64,000 nucleotides of DNA from the NCBI RefSeq assembly GCF_024055795.1, contig NZ_JAMXMY010000005.1:293341-357340 (forward strand). The letters are read 5' to 3'. A model generated the notes under the pieces. It worked only from the letters and a program-made list of their open reading frames with translations, was not told where the DNA came from and ran no database searches. Position 1 is the stretch's first letter, and each line of letters starts with the position of its first letter. This document shows positions 33,167 to 41,430 of this stretch, piece by piece. The stretch comes from Actinoallomurus purpureus (GTDB taxonomy: Bacteria; Actinomycetota; Actinomycetes; Streptosporangiales; Streptosporangiaceae). Position numbers and translations under genes: made by a program.

Positions 33167-34978
33167 TTGTTGTCACAAAAAGTGACATCGGACATCCTGA
33201 AGAAGGGGATCGGCGTCCTGTGGGTCGCTGCCCGCGCGGAGCCGCGCCTGCTCACCCTCGCCGTGCTCAGCAGCGGGCTGTACGCGGCGATGACCGTGGG
33301 CAGCGCCTGGGTCCTCGGCCGGGTCACCCAGGACGTCGTCCTGCCGGCCTTCCGCGACGGCCGCACCACGACCGGCGCGCTCGTTCTCGGCGGCCTGGCG
33401 ATCGTCGGCGTGGCCGCGCTCAAGGCGCTCGGCATCGCGGGGCGGCGCCTGTACGCCGGGATGGTGCAGTACAACATGCAGGCGGAATACCGGCGCGCGG
33501 TCACCCGCCAGTACCTCCGGCTGCCCCTGGCCTGGCATCAGCGGCACCCCACCGGCCGGCTCCTGTCCAACGCCAACGCGGACGTCGAGGCCGCCTGGGC
33601 CCCGCTGGCACCGCTGCCCATGGCGCTCGGCGTCGTGCTGATGCTGGTCATCGGCGCCGTCGCCATCCTCGCCACCGATCTCGTCGTGGCGATCGTCGGC
33701 TTCCTCGTCTTCCCGGCGATCGCCGGACTCAACGTGATCTACCAGCGGCGGCTCGCACCGGTCGCCGCGCGGGCGCAGCGCCTTCGGGCGGGCGTCAGCG
33801 AGGTCGCGCACGAGAGCTTCGAGGGCGCGCTGGTCGTCAAGACCCTCGGCCGTGAGGCGGACGAGACCGAGCGCTTCGCCGCCGTCGCGGACGAACTGCG
33901 TGACGCCAACGTGGCGGTCGGCCGCCTGCGCGGGCTCTTCGACCCGGTCCTGGAGGCCCTGCCCAACCTCGGCGTGCTCGCCGTCCTGCTCGTCGGGTCG
34001 ATCCGGCTGCGGTCCGGCGCGATCTCGCCCGGCGACCTCGTGCACGTCGCGTACCTGTTCACCCTGCTGGCCTTCCCGATCCGCGCGCTCGGCTGGGTCC
34101 TGGCCGAGGTGCCGCGCAGCGTCGTCGGCTGGGAGCGCGTACGCGGCGTGCTCGACGCCACCGGCTCGCTCCCGTACGGCGACCGGTCCGTGGAGGGGGA
34201 GGGGCCGGCGCTCCTGGAGGTGCGCGACGTCCGCTTCGGCTACACAGAGGACGACGTCCTGCGCGACGTGGCCTTCACCGCCGCGCCCGGCCGTACGATC
34301 GCGGTCGTCGGCCCCACCGGTTCCGGCAAGTCGACGCTGACGAACCTGCTCGTCCGTCTCGTCGACCCGGCGGGCGGGAACGTGCTGCTCGACGGCGTCG
34401 ACGCGCGCGACGTGAAGCGGCACGGCCTGTCCGCGACGACGGCGCTCGTGCCGCAGCAGGCCTTCCTGTTCGACGACACCGTGCGCGGCAACGTGACGCT
34501 CGGCCTGGACGTCCCGGACGAGGACGTGTGGGAGGTGCTGCGGCTGGCCCAGGCCGACGGTTTCGTCTCCGCGCTCGCGGAGGGCCTCGACACCCGCGTC
34601 GGGGAGCGGGGCACCACGTTGTCCGGCGGGCAGCGGCAGCGGCTCGCGCTGGCCCGCGCGCTGCTGCGGCGGCCGCGGCTTCTCGTGCTCGACGACGCGA
34701 CCTCCAGTGTCGACTCGCAGGTGGAGTCCCGAATCCTGGAGGGGCTGCGCGGCTCGGCGGCCACGGTCGTGGTGGTGGCCTACCGCAAGGCGACGATCGA
34801 ACTGGCCGACGAGGTCGTCTACGTCGAACGCGGCCGGGTCACCGCCCAGGGCTCGCACAAGGAACTGCTGGAACGGTCCGCCGGATACCGGAACCTGGTC
34901 ACCGCCTACGAACGCGACGACGGCGAACCCGGTCCGGCCGAGGACGAGGACGAAGAGAACGAGGAGGCGGTGGCGTGA
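33167..34978 (+). CDS. ABC exporter half-transporter with degenerate catalytic site (subunit A)
   Basis: A 603-residue fusion of a six-helix ABC membrane domain (about 25-310) and an ATPase domain (about 345-575). Walker A is G-P-T-G-S-G-K-S-T (about 381), the signature is canonical L-S-G-G-Q (about 485), and Walker B ends L-D-D-A-T, with aspartate for the catalytic glutamate. The H-loop histidine is a tyrosine (V-A-Y-R-K-A-T). Its own ATP site is therefore degenerate, which fits a heterodimer with the next gene. The start is TTG 33167 or 33170 behind GAAGGGGG; GTG 33182 is a fallback. The acidic C-terminus (E-D-E-D-E-E-N-E-E) is unusual. The substrate is unknown. Confidence 0.88.
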   Translation: MLSQKVTSDILKKGIGVLWVAARAEPRLLTLAVLSSGLYAAMTVGSAWVLGRVTQDVVLPAFRDGRTTTGALVLGGLAIVGVAALKALGIAGRRLYAGMVQYNMQAEYRRAVTRQYLRLPLAWHQRHPTGRLLSNANADVEAAWAPLAPLPMALGVVLMLVIGAVAILATDLVVAIVGFLVFPAIAGLNVIYQRRLAPVAARAQRLRAGVSEVAHESFEGALVVKTLGREADETERFAAVADELRDANVAVGRLRGLFDPVLEALPNLGVLAVLLVGSIRLRSGAISPGDLVHVAYLFTLLAFPIRALGWVLAEVPRSVVGWERVRGVLDATGSLPYGDRSVEGEGPALLEVRDVRFGYTEDDVLRDVAFTAAPGRTIAVVGPTGSGKSTLTNLLVRLVDPAGGNVLLDGVDARDVKRHGLSATTALVPQQAFLFDDTVRGNVTLGLDVPDEDVWEVLRLAQADGFVSALAEGLDTRVGERGTTLSGGQRQRLALARALLRRPRLLVLDDATSSVDSQVESRILEGLRGSAATVVVVAYRKATIELADEVVYVERGRVTAQGSHKELLERSAGYRNLVTAYERDDGEPGPAEDEDEENEEAVA

Positions 34979-36750
34979 CGGCCGTCGAGACACGCCCGCA
35001 GTCCGGTCTGGCCACGCTCCGCCGGGGCCTGCGGCTGACCCCGGAGTTCCGGCGCGGCATCGCCGGCACGCTGCTGCTCGCGCTCGTCGCCACGGCCGGC
35101 CGCGTCGTCGTCCCGGTGGCGGTACAGCAGACGCTCGACCGGGGGCTGCGCACCCACGGCGGCGCCGACATCGGCTTCATCCGCACCGCCGTCATCATCA
35201 GCGCCGGCGCCGTCGTCATGACGGCCGTCGCGGCGTACCTGATGAACGTCCGCCTGTACCGCACCAGCGAGAACGGCCTGGCGGCACTGCGCGTCCGCGC
35301 GTTCCGGCACGTGCACGACCTGTCGATGCTGACCCAGAGCGGCGAGCGGCGCGGCTCGCTGGTCTCCCGCGTGACCAGCGACGTCGACCAGATCAGCCAG
35401 TTCATGCAGTACGGCGGCCTGATGCTGATCATCGCCGGCGGCCAGCTCATCGTCGCCACCGTGCTCATGGCCGTCTACTCCTGGCCGCTCGCGCTGCTCG
35501 TGTGGGTCGTCTTCGCACCCCTCGCGTACGCGCTGCGGGTCTTCCAGCGCTGGCTGTCGAGGGCGTACGGGACGGTCCGGGAGAGGGTCGGCGACATGCT
35601 GTCGGCGGTGGGCGAGTCGGTCGTCGGCGCGCCGGTCATCCGCGCGTACGGCGCGGAGGAGCGCACCGCCCACCGGATCGACGAGTCCGTCGGCGCGTAC
35701 CGCGACGCGCAGGTACGGGCGCAGAGCCTGGTCGCCCTGACCTTCCCCTCGACCGAGCTCGCCTCGGCGATCGCGACCGCCGCCGTGGTCGTGGCGGGCA
35801 CGGCGCTGGGGATCGGCGGCCACCTCACCGCCGGAGAGCTCGTGGCGTTCCTGTTCCTCGTCACCCTGTTCGTCAGCCCCCTGCAGGTCGCCACAGAGGT
35901 CCTCAACGACGCCCAGAACGCCATCGCCGGGTGGCAGCGCGTGCTCGGCGTGCTGGACATGACGCCGGACGTGGCCGACCCGGGCCCCGCGGGAGCCGAA
36001 CTGCCGCGTGGCGCGATCGACGTGCGGTTCGAGGACGTCTCGTTCGCGTATCCCGGTGGGCCGACCGTGCTGCACGAGGTGTCCGCGCACATCGCTCCGC
36101 GCTCCCGGATCGCGATCGTGGGGGAGACGGGCTCGGGCAAGACCACCTTCGCCAAGCTGCTGACCCGGATGATGGACCCGGTGTCGGGGCGGGTGCTGGT
36201 CGACGGCGTGCCCCTGACCGACGTGCGGTTCTCCTCGCTGCGCGAGCGGATCGTGATGGTCCCGCAGGACGGCTTCCTGTTCGACGCGCCGCTGGCCGAC
36301 AACCTCCGGTTCGGGCGGCCGGACGCGTCCGACGAGGAGATCTGCCTCGTGCTGACCGAACTGGGGCTGGCCGACTGGCTCGACGGCCTGCCCGGGGGGC
36401 TCGCGACCCCCGTAGGGCAGCGCGGCGAGTCGCTGTCGGCGGGGGAGCGTCAGCTGGTGGCGCTGGCCCGCGCCTACCTGGCCGACCCGGACCTGCTGGT
36501 GCTCGACGAGGCGACCTCCGCGGTCGACCCCGCCACCGAGGTGCGTCTCCAGCGCGCCATCGAGAGCATCACCCGGGGCCGTACGGCCGTGTCGATCGCC
36601 CACCGGTTGTCGACCGCGGAGGCCGCCGACGAGGTGCTCGTCTTCGACCAGGGGCGTCTCGTCCAGCGGGGGCCGCACGCCGCGCTGGTCGCCGAACCGG
36701 GACGATATGCCGAGTTGTACGCGTCGTGGGCAGCACAGTTGAAGATTTGA
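34975..36750 (+). CDS. ABC exporter half-transporter with catalytic site (subunit B)
   Basis: A 591-residue partner of the preceding subunit, overlapping it by 4 nt (GTGA). The membrane domain spans about 30-315. The ATPase has Walker A G-E-T-G-S-G-K-T-T (about 382), Walker B L-D-E-A-T-S (glutamate present, about 510) and the H-loop histidine in A-H-R-L-S-T. Its signature is L-S-A-G-E instead of L-S-G-G-Q. The two subunits thus combine into one consensus and one degenerate ATP site, as in TM287/288-like heterodimeric exporters. The export role is by family; no substrate clue is nearby. Confidence 0.9.
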   Translation: MTAVETRPQSGLATLRRGLRLTPEFRRGIAGTLLLALVATAGRVVVPVAVQQTLDRGLRTHGGADIGFIRTAVIISAGAVVMTAVAAYLMNVRLYRTSENGLAALRVRAFRHVHDLSMLTQSGERRGSLVSRVTSDVDQISQFMQYGGLMLIIAGGQLIVATVLMAVYSWPLALLVWVVFAPLAYALRVFQRWLSRAYGTVRERVGDMLSAVGESVVGAPVIRAYGAEERTAHRIDESVGAYRDAQVRAQSLVALTFPSTELASAIATAAVVVAGTALGIGGHLTAGELVAFLFLVTLFVSPLQVATEVLNDAQNAIAGWQRVLGVLDMTPDVADPGPAGAELPRGAIDVRFEDVSFAYPGGPTVLHEVSAHIAPRSRIAIVGETGSGKTTFAKLLTRMMDPVSGRVLVDGVPLTDVRFSSLRERIVMVPQDGFLFDAPLADNLRFGRPDASDEEICLVLTELGLADWLDGLPGGLATPVGQRGESLSAGERQLVALARAYLADPDLLVLDEATSAVDPATEVRLQRAIESITRGRTAVSIAHRLSTAEAADEVLVFDQGRLVQRGPHAALVAEPGRYAELYASWAAQLKI

Positions 36751-36850
36751 TTTGTCGGACTCCTGCGCCGTTCTCGCCGGTGAGAGGTGGGTTGCCGCGA
36801 GAACGGCGGGGAATACCGACGGCGGAAAACAGTCTTTCGCACCAGGGCGT

Positions 36851-36877
36851 GTGACAGAGCACCGAACTTGGTAAACT
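36851..36877 (+). promoter_or_regulatory. Putative cspA promoter
   Basis: GTGACA (36851-36856, five of six matches to the -35 consensus) and TAAACT (36872-36877) are separated by 15 nt. Initiation near 36884 would give a 5' untranslated region of about 155 nt before cspA, a length typical of cold-shock genes. Confidence 0.45.
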
Positions 36878-36916
36878 GAAACCGGTTGCTGTCGTAGTTC
36901 CACGTTCGTTTGCCAG

Positions 36917-36945
36917 ACGCCCGCGGACCGATGACTGGCGGGCGT
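36917..36945 (+). ncRNA. First hairpin of the cspA 5' untranslated region
   Basis: An 8-bp GC-rich stem (36917-36924 with 36938-36945) is followed by the T/C-rich run GTTCTTGCTTCTTC. It could be a terminator of upstream transcription or part of a cold-responsive leader RNA. Confidence 0.4.
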
Positions 36946-36994
36946 GTTCTTGCTTCTTCAAGGGCCTGCGCACACCCGCGGTGACCATAAAGTG

Positions 36995-37015
36995 ACCCAC
37001 GAAGTGTGGGTTTTT
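36995..37015 (+). ncRNA. Terminator-like hairpin with T-run directly before the cspA ribosome binding site
   Basis: A 6-bp stem (36995-37000 with 37006-37011, loop GAAGT) is followed by TTTTTGTTTG. The cspA Shine-Dalgarno AAGGAG starts at 37027. The position suggests conditional termination or temperature-sensitive folding rather than an end-of-gene terminator. Confidence 0.5.
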
Positions 37016-37038
37016 GTTTGTCCCGCAAGGAGTTAGGC

Positions 37039-37242
37039 ATGGCCCAGGGCACCGTGAAGTGGTTCAACGCCGACAAGGGGTTCGGCTTCATCGCCATTGA
37101 CGGTGGTGGTCCGGACGTCTTCGTGCACTACTCGGCGATCACTACCAACGGATACCGTACGCTCGAGGACAACCAGCGCGTGGAGTTCGAGGTCGTCCAG
37201 GGCGACCGCGGCCCGCAGGCGGACCAGGTCCGCCCGCTGTAG
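37039..37242 (+). CDS. cspA: Cold-shock domain protein
   Basis: A 67-residue single cold-shock domain, an RNA chaperone that binds single-stranded nucleic acid. RNP1 (K-G-F-G-F-I, residues 15-20) and RNP2 (V-F-V-H-Y, about 29-33) are intact. The usual F-V-H-F is Y here, seen in some actinobacterial members. AAGGAG at 37027-37032 is 6 nt before ATG 37039. The long structured upstream region suggests post-transcriptional or cold-dependent control. Confidence 0.95.
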   Translation: MAQGTVKWFNADKGFGFIAIDGGGPDVFVHYSAITTNGYRTLEDNQRVEFEVVQGDRGPQADQVRPL

Positions 37243-37265
37243 TTCGCATTCCGTTCACGTAGGGT

Positions 37266-37679
37266 TCACCCGTTGGGGTCCGTGCCGTTCTCGGTACGGG
37301 CCTCTTCGCTTTTCTGTAGCCGGTCGGCCGCCCAGAGCGCCCAGTCCCGTGACGCGGCCAAGTGCCGAATGCCGCGTTCGATGGCAAAATGCCCAAAACT
37401 GGACTCGACGACCCGGCATCGCAGTGCCTCCAGTTCGGCCGCCCTCGCCTCGACGGTGCGCGCCTCTTCCAGGAGCAACTCGACGGCCTTGTCCCTGGGC
37501 AGCGTGGGGAGCAGAAAGGCTCGCAGCGACGCCTCATTGCGTACGCGCTGTTCGGGCCGGGTCCTGATCAGCCACTGGCGCAGTTCCGCCGCGCCGGCCT
37601 CCGTGATGGCGTACGTCTTGCGGCCGCGCGGACCCTCCTCCTCGACCGTGAGCAGCCCGTCCGCCGGAGCCCTGGCCAT
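37266..37679 (-). pseudogene. Truncated PadR-family regulator (N-terminus missing)
   Basis: Codes for about 137 residues. From D-G-L-L-T-V onward it matches the wing of the PadR winged helix (R-G-R-K-T-Y-A-I-T-E-A-G) and then the C-terminal dimerisation helices (PadR C-terminal/Vir-like region, A-S-L-R-A-F-L-L-P). The first three helices of the DNA-binding domain, including the recognition helix, are absent. The frame upstream instead runs antisense to transporter-like sequence. The break is near 37668-37680, where a transporter fragment on the other strand begins. It is probably non-functional as a DNA-binding protein. Confidence 0.7.
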
Positions 37680-37875
37680 CGCCGGCACCACGTACGCCTC
37701 CCACGTACGGGCCGCCGCTCCCGCGCACGGCCTGGTCGCCGCCTCGGCGTCCGCCACCGCGACCGTCATCCCGTGGCTGGGCGCGACCGGTGCCGCCGTC
37801 GCACTGGTGGTCTTCGCGCTGATGCCCGAGCGTCCGCTGCGGCGCTTCGCCCCCTCCGCTCCTTCGGCCGAGTGA
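37678..37875 (+). pseudogene. C-terminal fragment of a membrane transporter (MFS-like)
   Basis: About 65 codons ending in TGA, with one strongly hydrophobic helix (A-T-G-A-A-V-A-L-V-V-F-A-L-M-P-E-R-P-L), as in the last helix and tail of drug-exporter MFS proteins. There is no start codon with a ribosome binding site, and the preceding frame is antisense to the PadR fragment. It appears to be the surviving 3' end of a transporter gene. Family assignment is tentative. Confidence 0.45.
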
Positions 37876-37893
37876 CACGGCACAATGGATGTC

Positions 37894-38253
37894 ATGTCCT
37901 TGGACCCCAAGATCGCCGATCGTCTCAAGCGGACCGAAGACGGACTCGTCCCGGCCATCGCCCAGCAGTACGACACCGGTGAGGTGCTCATGCTGGCCTG
38001 GATGGACGACGAGGCCCTGCACCGCACGCTGACCACCGGCCGCGCCACCTACTGGTCGCGCAGCCGCCAGGAGTACTGGGTGAAGGGCGAGTCCTCCGGC
38101 CACCAGCAGTGGATCAAGGAGGTCGCCCTCGACTGCGACGGCGACGCCATCCTCATCAAGGTCGACCAGGTCGGGGCCGCCTGCCACACCGGCGACCGCA
38201 CCTGCTGGGACGCCGACGTCCTCGACGCGGTCGTGGGAGAGCGGCCGCGGTGA
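37894..38253 (+). CDS. hisI: Phosphoribosyl-AMP cyclohydrolase
   Basis: A 119-residue zinc enzyme that opens the adenine ring of PR-AMP in step 3 of histidine synthesis. [17 protein letters not shown] (about 55-71) is diagnostic. The zinc cysteines are in D-C-D-G-D and [11 protein letters not shown]. The start is ATG 37894 (M-S-L-D-P) or ATG 37885; CACAAT lies 7 nt before the former. It is separated from hisF by 15 kb and overlaps the next gene by 4 nt (GTGA). Confidence 0.96.
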   Translation: MSLDPKIADRLKRTEDGLVPAIAQQYDTGEVLMLAWMDDEALHRTLTTGRATYWSRSRQEYWVKGESSGHQQWIKEVALDCDGDAILIKVDQVGAACHTGDRTCWDADVLDAVVGERPR

Positions 38254-38840
38254 CCACCCGCCGCGAACTCGTCGCCGCCGCGCTGCTCGGCGCGGCCGGC
38301 GCGGGGCTCGCCGCCGGTTTCGCCGGGCAGACCTGGGCCACCGTCACCGCGCGGTCGGCCGGCATCGACCCGATGCCGGCCCTGCAGGCGATCACCGGGC
38401 GTGCCCTCAACGGGGGCCTCGCCGCGCTCGGCCTGGCCGGGCTGGCCGGGATCGCGGCGCTGTTCGCCACGCGCGGCTGGGCCCGGACGTCCGTCGGCGC
38501 GCTACTGACCGCCTTCGGCGTGCTCATCGCGATCCTGTCGCCCGCGGCGGTCCGCCGCGGGCACGTCATCTCCGCCGCCGCGGACAAGAGCAACCTCCTC
38601 CGGCTGGCCGGCCACGTCACCGTGCACGTTCACGGCTGGTGGATCGTGTCGCTGACCGGAGGCGTCCTGCTCGCCGCGGCCGGGCTGCTCACCGTCGTAC
38701 GCGGCCGGCGTTGGCCCGGCATGTCCGCGCGCTACGACCGTCCCGGCGCCGCCCCGCGTGCGGGCGACGATCCCGCCTCGCTGTGGAAGTCGCTCGACCG
38801 CGGCGACGACCCCACCAGCGAGGAACTCCAGGAGCGCTGA
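38250..38840 (+). CDS. Trp-operon-associated membrane protein (TIGR02234/Trp_oprn_chp)
   Basis: A 196-residue protein with four hydrophobic helices (about 8-28, 50-70, 78-95, 128-150) and a hydrophilic C-terminus. [16 protein letters not shown] and [11 protein letters not shown] fit the conserved actinobacterial membrane protein normally found just after trpE. GTG 38250 overlaps the hisI stop. trpE, which I would expect between hisI and this gene, is absent. The function is unknown. Confidence 0.8.
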   Translation: MTTRRELVAAALLGAAGAGLAAGFAGQTWATVTARSAGIDPMPALQAITGRALNGGLAALGLAGLAGIAALFATRGWARTSVGALLTAFGVLIAILSPAAVRRGHVISAAADKSNLLRLAGHVTVHVHGWWIVSLTGGVLLAAAGLLTVVRGRRWPGMSARYDRPGAAPRAGDDPASLWKSLDRGDDPTSEELQER

Positions 38841-38841
38841 C

Positions 38842-39708
38842 GTGAGCGGGCGCGCCCCGTCCGGACCGACGAGCGAGGACGGCGCGCCGGGCGCCCGCGA
38901 ACCGCGCTCACGGCAGCGAACGCCGTCGGCCACGGAGGGCGGCGCGCCGGGCGCCCGCTCACCGCGTTCGCGGAAGCGAGAGCCATCGGGCGTGGAGGAC
39001 GGCGCGTCGGACGCGCGCTCACCGCGTTCGCGCGGCGAGAGCCATCAGACGCGAGCCACCGGCCCGGCCGGCGGGGGAGGCCACCCGACCGTGCTGGTGG
39101 TCGAGCACGACCCGGGCGTCGCCGAGCTCATCCGGCTCTATCTCACCCGCGAGGGATACCGCGTCCGGCTCCTCACCGACCCGGCCGCAGCCGCCGGGGT
39201 GGCCCGCCGCCTGCGACCCGACGCGATCGTCCTCGACCTGACCACGGGCGTGCACCGGGATGTGGCGGCGGCCGCCGGCCCGGCGGTCATCGTGTCCGTG
39301 GTGCCGCCCGGCATGACCGCGCCGAGTGGGCACACCGTGCCTCGCCCGTTCAGCCCCCGGGTGCTCCTCGCCGTCGTCGGCCGCGCCCTGCGGCGCCACC
39401 AGATCGCCGCGCCCGGCGACGACGTGCTGCGGGCCGGGAACGTGATCCTGGACCCCGTGACCCGCGCCGTGACGGTGGCCGGTGCGTCGAAGGCGCTGAC
39501 CACGGTGGAGTTCGAACTGCTGGCCTTCTTGATGGGCCACCCGGGACGGGTGTTCGGCCGCGAGCAGCTGCTCGTCGCCGTGTGGGGGACGGTCGAGTCG
39601 GCCGGCGCCCGCACCGTCGACGTCCACATCGCCCAGCTGCGCGCCAAACTGGGCACCGGCAGTCCGCTGCGCACCGTCCGTGGCGTCGGCTACGTCGCCG
39701 ACGCCTGA
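38842..39708 (+). CDS. Atypical OmpR-type response regulator with repeat-rich N-terminus
   Basis: A 288-residue protein. Residues 12-71 are three 20-residue tandem repeats rich in Gly, Ala, Arg and Pro. A receiver-like domain follows (T-V-L-V-V-E-H-D-P-G near 84; I-V-L-D-L-T-T near 128), then an OmpR/PhoB winged helix (T-T-V-E-F-E-L-L-A-F-L-M, T-V-D-V-H-I-A-Q-L-R-A-K-L). The acidic pair is E-H-D and the conserved receiver lysine is arginine (P-R-P-F), and the domain is shortened. Classical phosphorylation is therefore doubtful. AGGAG is 7 nt before GTG 38842. No sensor kinase is adjacent. Confidence 0.8.
   Translation: MSGRAPSGPTSEDGAPGAREPRSRQRTPSATEGGAPGARSPRSRKREPSGVEDGASDARSPRSRGESHQTRATGPAGGGGHPTVLVVEHDPGVAELIRLYLTREGYRVRLLTDPAAAAGVARRLRPDAIVLDLTTGVHRDVAAAAGPAVIVSVVPPGMTAPSGHTVPRPFSPRVLLAVVGRALRRHQIAAPGDDVLRAGNVILDPVTRAVTVAGASKALTTVEFELLAFLMGHPGRVFGREQLLVAVWGTVESAGARTVDVHIAQLRAKLGTGSPLRTVRGVGYVADA
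38875..39054 (+). repeat. Three 60-bp tandem repeats inside the response regulator gene
   Basis: Imperfect in-frame units of 20 codons start at 38875, 38935 and 38995 (core GGCGCGCCGGGCGCCCG in the first two). They encode a basic low-complexity stretch with the pattern E-x-G-A-x-x-A-R-x-P-R-S-R. Such repeats expand and contract by slippage. Confidence 0.8.
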
Positions 39709-39940
39709 GCCGCCCCCCGAATCCTGGGCCGCCACCGCGCCACCCGCGCCGACCCCTGAGCCGCCCCTCGGGCCACCCGCGCCAGCCCTTGCGCGCCACT
39801 CGGGCCACCCCCGCTACGTCACCCGCGCCGACGCAGCCACCCAGGCCACCCGCGCCGACGCCTGAGCCACCCGCGCCGTGCGTGGTGCTCGGGAGCCGTC
39901 ACCGCGCCGGTGGAGAGCGCCCGGGCCGTACGCTGGGACC
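39709..39940. repeat. Repeat-rich spacer before the DUF2752 gene
   Basis: About 170 bp made of irregular copies of GCCACCCGCGCCGACGC-like units (for example at 39737, 39774, 39825 and 39846). It is purine-poor on the plus strand and not credible as coding sequence. A TACGCT box at 39929-39934 is the probable promoter element for the next gene. Confidence 0.55.
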
Positions 39941-40381
39941 GTGGCACCACTGCAGTCAGGAGGCCGGCCGGCGGCCGTGGCCCGTCATCGCACGGGGCGC
40001 TGGGCGCCGTACGCCGTGCTGGCCGGGGTGATCGGCGCCGCCGGTTACGTCTCGATGGTCGACCCGAACCGTCCGGGGCACTACCCGACCTGCCCCTTCC
40101 TCACCCTGACGGGGTACTACTGCCCCGGCTGCGGATCGCTGCGCATGATCCATGCGATCGGCCACGGCCACCTCGCCGAGGCGTTCGGGCGCAACCCGCT
40201 GGCCTTCGCCACACTGCCACTTCTGGCTTACCTCTGGGTCAGGTGGGCGTCGGCGGCCCGGGAGGCCGAGCCGGTACGCTCCCGGATCCTCCACCCTGCG
40301 GCGATCATCGGATTCACCGTGGTCATCCTCGTGTTCTGGGTGGTCCGCAACCTGCCGGTCGGGCGCGCCCTGGCCCCGTGA
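39941..40381 (+). CDS. DUF2752 membrane protein
   Basis: A 146-residue protein with three hydrophobic segments (about 23-40, 75-93, 115-135). The family signature [18 protein letters not shown] (about 52-69) contains three cysteines in a C-x10-C-x2-C arrangement. DUF2752 proteins are common in actinobacteria and lie often near trp genes; their function is unknown. GTG 39941 is 6 nt after TACGCT with no Shine-Dalgarno, so the message is probably leaderless. Confidence 0.82.
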   Translation: MAPLQSGGRPAAVARHRTGRWAPYAVLAGVIGAAGYVSMVDPNRPGHYPTCPFLTLTGYYCPGCGSLRMIHAIGHGHLAEAFGRNPLAFATLPLLAYLWVRWASAAREAEPVRSRILHPAAIIGFTVVILVFWVVRNLPVGRALAP

Positions 40382-40461
40382 TCTCCCACCCCCGGAAGGG
40401 CGACCGGAGCGGCCGGGCTACGATCGAGACACACGACGTCCGACAAAGGGGGACCGTACCC

Positions 40462-40614
40462 GTGAGCGAGCTTGTGAGGCGGTTCGGCACGGCGGCGGTA
40501 CGGACGTCCGTCCAGCGTCTGCGGGGAGGGCATGTGAGCGAGCTTGTGAGCGACCGACTCGGCACGGCGCCGTCGCGTACGCGTCCGATGAGCGCGGGAA
40601 AGGTGGGCTCGTGA
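40462..40614 (+). CDS. Small ORF coupled to trpC
   Basis: A possible 50-residue basic protein of unknown family. AAAGGGGGA (40445-40453) is 8 nt before the GTG, and its stop overlaps the trpC GTG as GTGA, so translation would be coupled. It contains an in-frame duplication: the 17-mer GTGAGCGAGCTTGTGAG occurs at 40462 and 40534, 72 bp apart, each coding for V-S-E-L-V. It may be a real small protein or a leader that delivers ribosomes to trpC. Confidence 0.45.
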   Translation: MSELVRRFGTAAVRTSVQRLRGGHVSELVSDRLGTAPSRTRPMSAGKVGS

Positions 40615-41417
40615 GCGTCCTCGACGAGATCCTGGATGGGGTGCGCGTGGACCTCGCGGAGCGGCAGCAGGCCGTGTCGCTGGACGCGCTCAAACAGATG
40701 GCGACCCACGCGCCGTCACCGCGGAACGCCATCGGCGCGCTCCGAGGCCAGGGCGTGGCGGTGATCGCCGAGGTCAAGCGGTGCAGTCCGTCGAAGGGCG
40801 CGCTCGCCGCGATCGCCGACCCGGCCGCGCTCGCCGCCGACTACGAGGCCGGCGGCGCCGCCGTGATCAGCGTGCTGACCGAGCGCCGGCGCTTCGGCGG
40901 CACCATCGACGACCTGGCCGCGGTCCGCAACCGCGTCGACATCCCGGTGCTGCGCAAGGACTTCGTCGTCTCCTCGTACCAGCTGTGGGAGGCGCGGGCG
41001 TACGGCGCGGACCTCGTGCTGCTGATCGTGGCCGCTCTCGAGCAGCAGGCCCTGGTCTCCCTGATCGAGCGGTCCGAGTCGATCGGGCTGACGCCGCTCG
41101 TCGAGGTGCACACCGAGGACGAACTGGAGCGCGCGCTCGACGCGGGCGCGAAGGTCGTCGGCGTCAACGCCCGGGACCTGACCACGCTGCGCGTCGACCG
41201 GAGCACCTTCGCCCGGATCGCGCCGCAGATCCCCGACGGCATCGTGAAGATCGCCGAATCGGGCGTGCGCGGGCCGCACGATCTGCTCGCGTACGCCTCC
41301 TCCGGGGCCGACGCGGTCCTGGTCGGGGAGAGCCTCGTCATGGGCAAGGACCCGCGCTCGGCGGTGTCCGACCTCGTGGCCGCCGGTGCGCACCCCGCGT
41401 TGCGACAGGGCAAGTAG
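40611..41417 (+). CDS. trpC: Indole-3-glycerol phosphate synthase
   Basis: A 268-residue barrel enzyme that cyclises CdRP to indole-3-glycerol phosphate. Catalytic residues lie in [13 protein letters not shown] (about 44-56; Glu and Lys), V-L-R-K-D-F-V-V (Lys, near 113), L-V-E-V-H-T (near 162), G-V-N-A-R-D-L (near 184) and I-A-E-S-G-V (near 213). GTG 40611 shares a GTGA with the upstream small ORF, with AAAGGTGG about 4-8 nt before it. It opens the trpC-trpB-trpA group. Confidence 0.96.
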   Translation: MSVLDEILDGVRVDLAERQQAVSLDALKQMATHAPSPRNAIGALRGQGVAVIAEVKRCSPSKGALAAIADPAALAADYEAGGAAVISVLTERRRFGGTIDDLAAVRNRVDIPVLRKDFVVSSYQLWEARAYGADLVLLIVAALEQQALVSLIERSESIGLTPLVEVHTEDELERALDAGAKVVGVNARDLTTLRVDRSTFARIAPQIPDGIVKIAESGVRGPHDLLAYASSGADAVLVGESLVMGKDPRSAVSDLVAAGAHPALRQGK

Positions 41418-41430
41418 GCGGCGGACCAAG

